6,823 bases of DNA from CAZNVB01 sp964651495 (GCA_964651495.1 CAZYWP010000145.1:1-6823); one strand, 5' to 3'; numbered from the stretch's first letter, positions 1 through 5,967 are shown. Translations and numbers: made by a program. Notes: generated from the sequence alone by a model not told the origin.

Positions 1-461
1 ACGGATTCCGGGAGCTGGGCGACAATCCCGAACCTCTCCTCGAGGTCCTTGCGGAAGTTGTTAACTTTTTCCTCGGCCGACAGATGCACGGTTTCCAGTT
101 TTTTGTTGAGCTCGCTGACCTGGCGGAGCTCCTCGAGTGTCAGACCAGCCATTCTCTCGATCTCGGTCTGGAAGGCGACGGCCCGGTCGAAATGCTCCTT
201 GATCTGATTCTGCAGGGCCGAGCGCTCGTTCTCGAACTCGTGGATGACGGAGCGGTAGTCGTGGAGAATCCCCCTTCCCTTCTCGATCTCTTTTTCGATG
301 GCCTCGATCTTTTTACCGGCTTCCTCTTTTTCCGCCCGGATGCGCTCCTCCAGATCCTCTTCGATCTCCAGTTTGCGCTTGGACAGGAGTTTTTCCAGCT
401 TGGTTTCGATTTCATCGATGACGCCGACAGTGTCTTTCATGTTCGAGGGTTTCTCCGCCAT
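1..461 (-). CDS. Charged coiled-coil protein, C-terminus beyond left edge
   Basis: I do not recognise the family. The frame opens at ATG 461 and stays open to the window edge, giving 153 complete codons, so the C-terminus is missing. The start is supported by an AGGAG at 473-469 with a 7-nt spacer. The visible protein has no signal peptide or membrane segment. It is very rich in Glu, Lys and Arg, with heptad-like spacing of hydrophobic residues over roughly residues 15-65 and 75-145, so long cytoplasmic coiled coils are likely. No catalytic motif is visible. Its start lies one base after the stop of a small membrane protein, and the SD sits inside the last codons of that gene, so the two are probably translated together. 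A structural or scaffold role, perhaps at the membrane through its neighbour, is inference only. Other frames here give Arg/Ser-rich or Leu/Phe-rich translations that look like shadows. Confidence 0.8.
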   Translation of the reverse strand, partial: MAEKPSNMKDTVGVIDEIETKLEKLLSKRKLEIEEDLEERIRAEKEEAGKKIEAIEKEIEKGRGILHDYRSVIHEFENERSALQNQIKEHFDRAVAFQTEIERMAGLTLEELRQVSELNKKLETVHLSAEEKVNNFRKDLEERFGIVAQLPES

Positions 462-462
462 G

Positions 463-597
463 CTAGCTCTCCTTTGACAATGATCTGGATATCTTGTTCT
501 TTTTAAATATTTTAAAGGCGATGAACCCGGCTGTCAAGGCGGCCAGGCCGACGAGCAACCGGGAGGGCGTACGTTTCAGGCGTTGCAGCGGTTTCAT
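463..597 (-). CDS. Small single-pass membrane protein (44 aa)
   Basis: This is a short frame of 44 codons plus TAG on the minus strand. The protein begins MKPLQRLKRTPSR, a strongly basic N-terminus. A hydrophobic segment at about residues 14-31 (LLVGLAALTAGFIAFKIF) follows, and then a basic tail (KKNKISRSLSKES). That is the layout of a single transmembrane helix. It has no lipobox and no good signal-peptidase site, so it probably stays as an anchor. The stop is one base before the ATG of the downstream coiled-coil gene, whose SD (AAGGAG) is read here as the C-terminal Lys-Glu codons. The SD of this gene is weak (AGGG about 2 nt before ATG). I infer that it is a real gene because its hydropathy and its exact abutment to the next gene are unlikely by chance. 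No known family was recognised. Confidence 0.62.
   Translation of the reverse strand: MKPLQRLKRTPSRLLVGLAALTAGFIAFKIFKKNKISRSLSKES
469..473 (-). promoter_or_regulatory. SD site fixing the coiled-coil gene start
   Basis: AGGAG on the minus strand, 7 nt before ATG 461. It overlaps the end of the upstream small-membrane-protein frame. It is the best ribosome binding site in this part of the window and decides the start. Confidence 0.75.
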
Positions 598-677
598 GGC
601 CCTAGTGTTACAGAGCCCGATTTCTCTGACAATCACCTTTGCGGACGATTTTCAGGGGTAATTTTATTCCGTGGGGG

Positions 678-693
678 TCACCCCCAGGGGTGA
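678..693. promoter_or_regulatory. 16-bp dyad in the divergent intergenic region
   Basis: TCACCCC and GGGGTGA form a perfect 7-bp inverted repeat separated by two bases (CA). It lies between the minus-strand small-protein gene and the plus-strand HD-GYP gene. It ends about 10 bp upstream of the candidate -35 at 703-708, a position typical of an activator or shared operator. A competing GGGGG/CCCCC pairing (673-677 with 681-685) is also possible, so it could act in RNA. The binding protein is unknown and function is not shown by the sequence. Confidence 0.35.
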
Positions 694-702
694 TATTCGC
701 GG

Positions 703-731
703 CTGACTTTCCTCTCCGAATTAACTTTAAA
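703..731 (+). promoter_or_regulatory. Candidate sigma-70 promoter of the HD-GYP gene
   Basis: CTGACT (703-708) and TTTAAA (726-731) are separated by 17 bp; each matches four of six consensus positions. Transcription would start near 738 and leave a leader of about 40 nt containing the AAGGAG site. This is a by-eye match in an AT-richer patch and could be fortuitous. Confidence 0.35.
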
Positions 732-778
732 TTCCTGTTGCATATCATCCCGAAAACGGATATAAAAGGAGCGCCAGG

Positions 779-1876
779 ATGGATCCGTTCAAGGTTTGGC
801 TGATCGACAACGACATTAAAAGAAAGGAAAAACTGTCTCGACTCTTGGGCGAGTTCGATCTCCAGGCCGGCACACTCGGCTCCATTTCTGACCTACTGAA
901 TCTTCCGCCGACCGAGGAAAAAACCGCTCTGGCGCTCATCGATCTGAACGCTCTCGGACAGGAGAGCGCCGACCTTCTCATGAATATTCGGACGGTACGT
1001 CCGCGGATATCGTTCGTGCTCCTTGCCGACGCGGAGACCGCCGACCAGGGATCGTCTCTCCTCCAGAAAGGCCTGGCCGATCAGGTGGCCAGCGCCGACA
1101 ATTGGGGCAGCATCTATTCGGCGGTGAAAGGGGAAATCGCCCGCAAAGAGTTGGCCCGCAAGAACCGGGCCTATGCCCGGCAGCTGCGAAAGCTCCGGCT
1201 CGAGCAGTCGGCAAACGAGCGCCGGGCGGCTGAGCTCGAAGAAAGCTACACCGCCACCCTCGAGAACCTGATGACCGCCCTGGATCTGCGGGACGTCGAA
1301 ACCTTCGGCCATTCTTTAACCGTCGCCAAGTACTGCCGGGTGCTGGCCCAGCTCATCGGGATCAAGGACGCGACGACGCTGGACAACATACGCAAAGGGG
1401 CCCTGCTCCACGACATCGGGAAGATCGCCATCCCGGACGCGATCCTGAAAAAGCCCAGCCGGCTGTCGGCGGCGGAGTGGGAGAAGATCAAGCTGCATCC
1501 GGTCCTGGGACACGGGCTGATCAAGGAGATCAAGCTGGTCAAGGAAGTCGGGAACATCATCCTCTACCACCACGAGAAGTACGACGGGAGCGGTTACCCG
1601 GGGGGATTGAAGGGGGAGACGATTCCCCTCGAAGCGCGGATATTCGCCCTGGCCGATGCCCTGGACGCCATCACCTCCCACCGGCCCTATCGGAAAGAGA
1701 GGGATTTCAAGGCGGCAAGAAAAGACATTCGGGAAAACCGGGGCAAGCAATTCGATCCCAAGATCGTGGATGCCTTTTCCTCGGTAAAGACGGAGGACTG
1801 GGAGAGGATTCGCTACGAGACGACCAAGATCCTGCCGGGGCTGGAGAACTTCTCGGCCCTGTATAACAGGGAGTAA
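779..1876 (+). CDS. HD-GYP domain c-di-GMP phosphodiesterase-type regulator with degenerate receiver domain
   Basis: Cytoplasmic signalling protein of 365 aa. Residues about 5-118 look like a CheY-type receiver. The acidic patch is D10/D12 and the likely phospho-acceptor is D55 (LIDLN). The conserved Thr/Ser is replaced around A83 and no Lys is seen near residues 103-107, so phosphorylation signalling is doubtful. Residues about 120-160 are a charged helical linker. The HD-GYP domain spans about 160-335 and has every expected metal ligand: E174, H178, H211-D212, H240, H264-H265 and D293. The signatures HDIGK, HHEKYDGSGYP and the GYP triplet (272-274) are intact, as is the DALDAITSHRPYR stretch. 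Known members hydrolyse c-di-GMP to pGpG or GMP, and activity here is expected by homology. ATG 779 is supported by AAGGAG at 766-771 with a 7-nt spacer. It is probably transcribed alone, with a terminator-like hairpin at 1963-1990. The linkage of sessility or motility control to the neighbouring surface lipoprotein is inference. Confidence 0.93.
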   Translation: MDPFKVWLIDNDIKRKEKLSRLLGEFDLQAGTLGSISDLLNLPPTEEKTALALIDLNALGQESADLLMNIRTVRPRISFVLLADAETADQGSSLLQKGLADQVASADNWGSIYSAVKGEIARKELARKNRAYARQLRKLRLEQSANERRAAELEESYTATLENLMTALDLRDVETFGHSLTVAKYCRVLAQLIGIKDATTLDNIRKGALLHDIGKIAIPDAILKKPSRLSAAEWEKIKLHPVLGHGLIKEIKLVKEVGNIILYHHEKYDGSGYPGGLKGETIPLEARIFALADALDAITSHRPYRKERDFKAARKDIRENRGKQFDPKIVDAFSSVKTEDWERIRYETTKILPGLENFSALYNRE

Positions 1877-1962
1877 TTTTCTTACGGATTTCCCGTTTCT
1901 TTTGGGTTTGCGACGACTGAATTATGTTCGGACGTATCCCAAAGTCCGTGACAATTATACCA

Positions 1963-1990
1963 CCTCTCCCCTGGTGGGAGAGGATATTTT
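1963..1990 (+). terminator. Rho-independent terminator-like hairpin after the HD-GYP gene
   Basis: CCTCTCCC (1963-1970) pairs with GGGAGAGG (1976-1983) over 8 bp around a CTGGT loop, followed by ATATTTTT. Stem and U-run fit an intrinsic terminator for the HD-GYP gene. The distance of about 90 bp from the stop is a little long. The CTCTCCC/GGGAGAG core also resembles the palindromes at 3712-3799, so it may be a repeat-derived element serving as terminator. Confidence 0.6.
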
Positions 1991-2017
1991 TGAAGCTTCG
2001 CCGTTACGGAAATGCCC

Positions 2018-2035
2018 TATCATGATAAATGATAA
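2018..2035 (+). promoter_or_regulatory. AT-rich palindrome and direct repeat upstream of the lipoprotein gene
   Basis: TATCATGATA (2018-2027) is a perfect 10-bp palindrome, and ATGATAA occurs twice head to tail (2022-2028 and 2029-2035). The patch contains -10-like hexamers such as GATAAT, and TAAAAT occurs just beyond it (2058-2063). No convincing -35 is correctly spaced. This is the likely promoter area of the lipoprotein gene, but the exact elements are not resolved. Confidence 0.25.
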
Positions 2036-2083
2036 TGAAAAAAATCGCGAAAACCGCTAAAATAGTGGGCCGGATTGGAAAGA

Positions 2084-3622
2084 ATGAAGAAGCCGTCAAT
2101 TAAATTCTGGCCAAAAATGACCGGCGCGTCCTTGATCCCGCTCGCTCGGAGAAGCCCCCTCGTGTTCGCCTTCGTATTGTTTCTCCTGGCGCCTGTTCCG
2201 GCCTGCAAGAAGAGCCCCATCACTCCCGATGCCGAGAACCTCACCCGCCCCATCATCTGGCTGAATCCATCTGAACTCGCCGTCACGGCGGCCGAATTCG
2301 GGCCGAACCCCTCAGGCCAGACTCTCAAGGTCAAAAACTCCGGACAAAACACCCTGAAGTACGAAATCTCGGACGACGCCGACTGGGTGACGGTGGAGCC
2401 GGCATCGGGCACCTCTTCCGGCCAGACGAACGAACACACCATCGTCATCGACAAAAGCGGACTCGCCGCCCAGGACGCCGATTACACGGCGGCCATCACT
2501 GTGGCCTGCTCGGAGGCCTATAACAACCCGCAGAAGGTCACCGTGGGATTGAAGCTCACCAAAGAGCCGCCGCCGGAGATCTCGGTATCCCCCAAGACGC
2601 TCAGCTATGCGGCCCAGTCGGGAGGGGCCAATCCCCCGCCGCAGAACATCGTCATCCGGAACAGCGGCCAGAGCACCTTGAACTACACGATCTCCGACGA
2701 TGCGGCCTGGCTGGAGGTCAGCCCGGCAAGCGGGACGTCCGCCGGCGAAAACAGGACCCACGCGGTTTCGGTAGCGAGCGGCGGGCTGGCCGAAGGGAAC
2801 TACAACGCTACGATCACCGTGAGCGATCCAAATGCGACCAACAACCCGCAGAGAGTGGCCGTCAGCCTGCAGGTCTCCAAAGAGCTTCCCCCGGCGATCT
2901 GGGTGGATAAGCCGAGTCTGAGCTTCGCCGCTCAGGTAGGAGGATCAAACCCCTCTCCCCAGAGCATCGACATCAAGAACAGCGGCGGCGGCACCCTGAG
3001 CTATGCGATCACCTGGAACGCGGCTTGGATGACGGTTACTCCCCAGAGCGGAAGCTCGACCGGCCAGGAAAACAGACACACGGTATCAGTCAACAGCGGC
3101 GGATTGGGCCAAGGGACGTATAACGGCACGATCACGATCACAAGTGGTGCCGCGGTCAACAGCCCCCAGCAGGTGGGCGTCACGCTCCAGGTCGCGGCCA
3201 TCCCCACCAACAACGAAATCAGCGTTTCCTGCAGCCCCAACCAGGGCCTCACGGGCGCGACAGTCAATTGCCCCATCTCGATCCTGGGCAACCTCAGGAG
3301 CATCTCCTCCTTCGGCCTGCAGTTCACGTTCGATACAAATATGTTCGATTATGTCGGGACGAATAAGGGCACGCTAGCCGGGGATTGGGCCTACATCGAC
3401 GGAAATAATGTTTCCGGGACGGTGACGATCGGCGGGTTCGCCGGGTCCGGGAGCCCGATACCGCTGGGAAGCTCCGGGACGATTGCCGTCATCGTCCTGA
3501 GGGTGACCGGCGGGACTTATCCCAACGGCCAGCAAAGCACGATCACCATCCGGGCCTACTCGGACGACCTCGCCGGGATGACGCCCGAACCCGCGACCAC
3601 GACCTTTACCTTCCGGAGATAA
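2084..3622 (+). CDS. Surface lipoprotein with three BACON/Ig-like repeats and a C-terminal cohesin-like domain
   Basis: 512 aa from ATG 2084. The N-terminus has basic residues (ARRSP), a hydrophobic stretch (LVFAFVLFLLAP) and VPAC ending at C41, which reads as a lipobox with an unusual Pro at -2. Three tandem beta-rich repeats of about 100-108 aa follow at residues 57-164, 165-271 and 272-371. Each has an [IV]xxxPxxLxxxA opening, an NSGxxTLxYxI strand, an aromatic W followed by VxPxSGxSxGxxN, and a closing NPQxVxVxLxV strand. This is the pattern of BACON/Ig-like domains in extracellular proteins. Residues about 378-510 resemble a cohesin-type jelly roll: GATVNCPISI, a FGLQFTFD segment and a final hydrophobic strand, with C383 and C396 possibly paired. 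The likely role is cell-surface or periplasmic adhesion or protein/carbohydrate binding; no catalytic domain is seen. A GGA with a 4-nt spacer favours 2084 over TTG 2075; ATG 2117 would give a shorter signal peptide and cannot be excluded. Domain names are from pattern memory, not a search. Confidence 0.85.
   Translation: MKKPSIKFWPKMTGASLIPLARRSPLVFAFVLFLLAPVPACKKSPITPDAENLTRPIIWLNPSELAVTAAEFGPNPSGQTLKVKNSGQNTLKYEISDDADWVTVEPASGTSSGQTNEHTIVIDKSGLAAQDADYTAAITVACSEAYNNPQKVTVGLKLTKEPPPEISVSPKTLSYAAQSGGANPPPQNIVIRNSGQSTLNYTISDDAAWLEVSPASGTSAGENRTHAVSVASGGLAEGNYNATITVSDPNATNNPQRVAVSLQVSKELPPAIWVDKPSLSFAAQVGGSNPSPQSIDIKNSGGGTLSYAITWNAAWMTVTPQSGSSTGQENRHTVSVNSGGLGQGTYNGTITITSGAAVNSPQQVGVTLQVAAIPTNNEISVSCSPNQGLTGATVNCPISILGNLRSISSFGLQFTFDTNMFDYVGTNKGTLAGDWAYIDGNNVSGTVTIGGFAGSGSPIPLGSSGTIAVIVLRVTGGTYPNGQQSTITIRAYSDDLAGMTPEPATTTFTFRR
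2252..3196 (+). repeat. Three tandem domain-coding repeats (~300-324 bp each)
   Basis: Units at about 2252-2575, 2576-2896 and 2897-3196 encode the three homologous BACON/Ig-like domains. Repeats 1 and 2 share ISDDA and PASGTS; repeats 2 and 3 share SGGL and YNxTIT. The units diverge at DNA level, so this is an old internal duplication and not a recent unstable one. Confidence 0.8.
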
Positions 3623-3628
3623 GCAAAG

Positions 3629-3680
3629 ATCGGTCCCATTATTCCCCATTATTCGGACCGATTCTTAGTCCTTATTTTTT
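3629..3680 (+). terminator. Terminator-like dyad after the lipoprotein gene
   Basis: ATCGGTCC (3629-3636) pairs with GGACCGAT (3655-3662) over 8 bp with an 18-nt loop, starting 6 nt after the TAA. A TTATTTTTT run follows at 3672-3680, some 10 nt beyond the stem, so it is an imperfect intrinsic terminator. A second weaker option lies just downstream: CAGC...GCTG with a UUCG-containing centre (3681-3699) followed by TTTTT (3701-3705). Confidence 0.45.
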
Positions 3681-3711
3681 CAGCTTCGGGAAGTTGCTGG
3701 TTTTTATGCTT

Positions 3712-3799
3712 CCTCTCCCTTCGAGGGGAGAGAGTTGGGGTGAGGGTGAATAAGACAAGCATCCCCCTCCCCTTCATCCCTCTCCCTCCAGGGGGGGGC
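3712..3799. repeat. GC-rich intergenic palindromic element (REP-like), two inverted halves
   Basis: CTCTCCC (3713-3719) pairs with GGGAGAG (3726-3732) around TTCGAG, followed by a GTTGGGGTGAGGGTGAA tail (3734-3750). After an 11-nt spacer, 3762-3798 carries a related pyrimidine-rich block (CCTCCCC, then ATCCCTCTCCC) ending in CCAGGGGGGGG, which looks like a degraded second copy on the opposite strand. The hairpin plus a GGGGTGAGGGTGA tail is of the type scattered between genes in many bacterial genomes. It lies between convergent genes, as such repeats often do. No T-run follows the stem on either strand, so it is not a classic terminator. Confidence 0.55.
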
Positions 3800-3831
3800 T
3801 ATTCTGGGATGCAATTCATGAATATTGCAGC

Positions 3832-4677
3832 TCATGCTCTACGGGCGATGACAACGCGGGGGATGCCCCTTAGGTCGTCGGAAACATGAGGCCTCACCCA
3901 ATGATCATCGAATAACGAAAGGGCTCCGTTCGCCTGGCCCTCGCCCATCTCAAAAAGAAGATAACCGCCTGGCTTCAGGTAAGCCGACGCGCCTTTGATT
4001 AGCCTCCGGATGAACTCCAGGCTACTCTTACCCCCGACGAGCGCCCGCCGCGGCTCGCAATCCCTGACTTCCCCGGCCAGCCCCTCCCACTCAACCGCCG
4101 AAACATACGGCGGGTTGGAGACGATGAAATCGCACATTCCCCCTAATTTGAGCCTCTTGTGCGGGGCGAACAGATTTCCTACGGCAAAGGTAATTCTCTC
4201 AACCTGGCTCGATTTTGCATTAAGGCTGGCTATTTTTATGGCCCTGGCGGACACATCTGTGGCGATGATATGCGCCAGGGGCAGCTCCCTGGCCAGAGCT
4301 ACCGCAATATTGCCGCTTCCCGTCCCGATATCGACGATCGTCTCTTCCCCCCCGGACGACAACTCCAGCACCTTTTCCACGATCAGCTCAGTTTCCGGCC
4401 GAGGGATGAAGACGCCCGGACCGACTTTGAAGGTTTGGGACCAGAATTCTTTTCTCCCTGTTATGTAGGCGAGCGGGACTCCCGAGAGGCGTTTCTCGAT
4501 CAGGCGCCAAAACTTCCGCTCTTCTCTTTCGGAGAGGCGCATACCCGGCGATGCCAGGAATTCCACTTCACTCATTCCGGTCGCGAAAAGCAGCAGGACT
4601 TTCGCCTCGACCGCAGGATTCGCCACCCCGTGGAGCAACGCCCTCCCTTTCCGGAAAACTTCCTGAACCGTACTCAA
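3832..4677 (-). CDS. prmC: Peptide chain release factor N5-glutamine methyltransferase PrmC (HemK)
   Basis: 281 aa, close to the usual PrmC length of about 280. It uses S-adenosylmethionine to methylate the Gln of the GGQ motif of class I release factors, which speeds peptide release. The N-terminal helical domain occupies about residues 1-80 and ends in the typical YITGRKEFW. IPRPETE is at 91-97, followed by a Rossmann methyltransferase core with the SAM-binding DIGTGSGNIA (116-125) and an acidic D141 after the second strand. The substrate-binding NPPY is at 188-191. The start is TTG 4677, one base after the prfA TAA, and no SD is visible. The N-terminal sequence matches the family from the first codons, and the internal ATGs (residues 35 and 46) would remove family-typical sequence, so TTG is preferred. 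It is co-transcribed with prfA, its substrate gene. Confidence 0.95.
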   Translation of the reverse strand: MSTVQEVFRKGRALLHGVANPAVEAKVLLLFATGMSEVEFLASPGMRLSEREERKFWRLIEKRLSGVPLAYITGRKEFWSQTFKVGPGVFIPRPETELIVEKVLELSSGGEETIVDIGTGSGNIAVALARELPLAHIIATDVSARAIKIASLNAKSSQVERITFAVGNLFAPHKRLKLGGMCDFIVSNPPYVSAVEWEGLAGEVRDCEPRRALVGGKSSLEFIRRLIKGASAYLKPGGYLLFEMGEGQANGALSLFDDHWVRPHVSDDLRGIPRVVIARRA

Positions 4678-4678
4678 A

Positions 4679-5740
4679 TTATTTAATTGACAAGGCCTGA
4701 AAATGCATGACCAGCTTTTCGATGAATTCGCCCAGGTCGCCGTCGATCACCCCTTGCAGGTTGTGCATGGTCAGGTTGATCCGGTGGTCGGTCACCCGGC
4801 TCTGGGGGAAATTGTAGGTGCGGATTTTCTCGCTCCGCTCCCCCGTCCCGACCTGGGATTTACGGTTCCGGGCGATCTCCGCGTCCTGCTTCCGCGTGGC
4901 GATGTCCATCAGCCTGGAACGCAAGATCTTCAGGGCCTTTTCCTTGTTCCGGTGCTGGGATTTCTCGTCCTGGCAGGAGACAACCAGGCCCGACGGCTGG
5001 TGCGTTACCCGGATGGCCGTGTAGTTGCGGTTGACGTTCTGGCCGCCCGGCCCCGATGCGCCGAACGCGTCGATCTTCAGGTCCTTCGGGTCGAGCTTGA
5101 CGTCCACTTCGTCCGCTTCCGGCAGGACCGCCACCGTTGCCGTGGACGTATGGATCCGCCCCGATGCCTCGGTCTTGGGAACGCGCTGGACGCGGTGGAC
5201 GCCGCTTTCGTATTTGAGCGTTGAATAGACGTTTTTCCCCCGGATATTGACGACGATCTCCTTGAAACCGCCGATCGGCGAGATGCTCGTCCCCAAAACC
5301 TCGAGCTGCCAGCCCTTGCGCTCGGCGTACCGGGAATACATGCGGAAGAGGTCCTGGGCGAAGAGCGACGATTCATCCCCCCCTGCCCCGGCCCGGATCT
5401 CCAGGATGACGTTCTTCTCATCGTAGGGGTCCCTGGGGAGGAGCAGGATTTTAAGCTCGTCCTCGATCCCTCTCTCGCGCGCCCTGAGCTCCTCGAGCTC
5501 GGCTTCGGCCAGCCCTCGCAGCTCGGGATCTGTGTCCTGGGCGGTGAAGATGTCCTCGGACTCCTGAATTTGCTTCTTGACCTTCTTGTACTCTTCGTAC
5601 TTCTTGATTAAAGGCTCGAGCTCCGCCCGTTCCTTGGAAGCTTCCTTGAGTTTCTGGGGGTTCGAGATGAGGGCGGGGTCGGACAGAGAGAGGGTTAAGC
5701 GGCGGTACTTCTCCTCGACGTTCTCCAGCTCGCGGAACAT
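4679..5740 (-). CDS. prfA: Peptide chain release factor 1 (RF1)
   Basis: 353 aa, near the usual length of about 355-360. Binds the ribosomal A site at UAA or UAG and triggers peptidyl-tRNA hydrolysis. The N-terminal helical domain (about 1-105) is followed by the conserved IRAGAGGDE (115-123). The codon-recognition tripeptide is PKT (188-190, in GVHRVQRVPKTE), the PxT type of RF1 and not the SPF of RF2. The catalytic GGQ is at 232-234, then CQDEKSQHRNKEKAL (256-270). Oddities: the loop reads AFGASGPGGQNVNRNYTAIR. Most RF1 proteins have an Arg where G227 stands and TDSA-like residues where NYTA stands, so this is a variant GGQ-loop context. ATG 5740 is 6 nt after the rpmE TAG and in the same frame. 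No AGGAGG-like SD precedes it, so translation likely depends on coupling from rpmE. Q234 is the predicted target of the downstream PrmC. Confidence 0.97.
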   Translation of the reverse strand: MFRELENVEEKYRRLTLSLSDPALISNPQKLKEASKERAELEPLIKKYEEYKKVKKQIQESEDIFTAQDTDPELRGLAEAELEELRARERGIEDELKILLLPRDPYDEKNVILEIRAGAGGDESSLFAQDLFRMYSRYAERKGWQLEVLGTSISPIGGFKEIVVNIRGKNVYSTLKYESGVHRVQRVPKTEASGRIHTSTATVAVLPEADEVDVKLDPKDLKIDAFGASGPGGQNVNRNYTAIRVTHQPSGLVVSCQDEKSQHRNKEKALKILRSRLMDIATRKQDAEIARNRKSQVGTGERSEKIRTYNFPQSRVTDHRINLTMHNLQGVIDGDLGEFIEKLVMHFQALSIK

Positions 5741-5746
5741 GGCCGG

Positions 5747-5953
5747 CTACTTCTTGGCGTCGCCATATTTCTTCCTGAATTTTTCAATGCGGCCGGCGCT
5801 GTCCATGAGCTTCTGCTTGCCCGTGAAGAAGGGATGGCACTGGGAGCAGATTTCAACCCGGATTTCTTTCTTGGTGGAGCGGGTGACGAAGGTGTTGCCG
5901 CAGGCGCAGACCACCCGGCTCTCCACATATTCAGGATGAATGCCTTTTTTCAT
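5747..5953 (-). CDS. rpmE: 50S ribosomal protein L31, zinc-binding (C+) form
   Basis: 68 aa from ATG 5953. A component of the large ribosomal subunit that contributes to the bridge with the small subunit. The protein begins MKKGIHPEY, the family's usual start. It has the CxC pair (C16, C18) and CxxC pair (C36, C39, in CSQCHPFFTGKQK) that bind zinc in the C+ form, so it is not the zinc-free paralogue. The start at 5953 is chosen over ATG 5959 because AGGAG (5967-5963) is then 9 nt away instead of 3, and because the family starts with MKK. The gene ends in TAG, 6 nt before prfA and in phase with it. It is first in the rpmE-prfA-prmC unit, behind a strong promoter that begins within the 57-bp gap. 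Confidence 0.96.
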   Translation of the reverse strand: MKKGIHPEYVESRVVCACGNTFVTRSTKKEIRVEICSQCHPFFTGKQKLMDSAGRIEKFRKKYGDAKK

Positions 5954-5962
5954 CGTCATAAT

Positions 5963-5967
5963 CTCCT
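5963..5967 (-). promoter_or_regulatory. SD site that decides the rpmE start
   Basis: AGGAG on the minus strand lies 9 nt from ATG 5953 and only 3 nt from ATG 5959. The spacing favours the inner ATG, in agreement with the L31 family start. Confidence 0.7.

Noticed and set aside
84..506. Plus-strand frame of 140 aa over the left end
   Set aside because: It is the antisense of the Glu/Lys-rich coiled-coil gene, which explains its Leu/Phe/Asp-rich composition; it has no SD and no recognisable motif.
738..766. TTGCAT - 17 bp - TATAAA as promoter of the HD-GYP gene
   Set aside because: The spacing is ideal, but the -10 overlaps the SD and the start would fall about 6 nt before ATG, removing the AAGGAG site from the mRNA. 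The 703-731 pair is more coherent.
893..1750. Minus-strand frames opposite the HD-GYP gene
   Set aside because: They lie antisense to conserved HD-GYP motifs and have shadow-like composition.
1884..1902. ACGG/CCGT mini-hairpin followed by TTTCTTTT right after the HD-GYP stop
   Set aside because: Only a 4-bp stem; the 8-bp GC-rich stem at 1963-1983 is far stronger.
3200..3622. Catalytic (glycosidase or protease) domain in the lipoprotein C-terminus
   Set aside because: No acidic pair, catalytic triad or metal motif stands out; the strand pattern fits a cohesin-like binding domain better.
3811..3828. Palindrome ATTCATGAAT with flanking GCA/TGC just past the prmC stop
   Set aside because: Short stem with a bulge and no U-run on the minus strand, so it is not a convincing prmC terminator.
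4703..5224. Plus-strand frame of 173 aa opposite prfA
   Set aside because: Antisense to the highly conserved GGQ part of RF1; no independent start signal.
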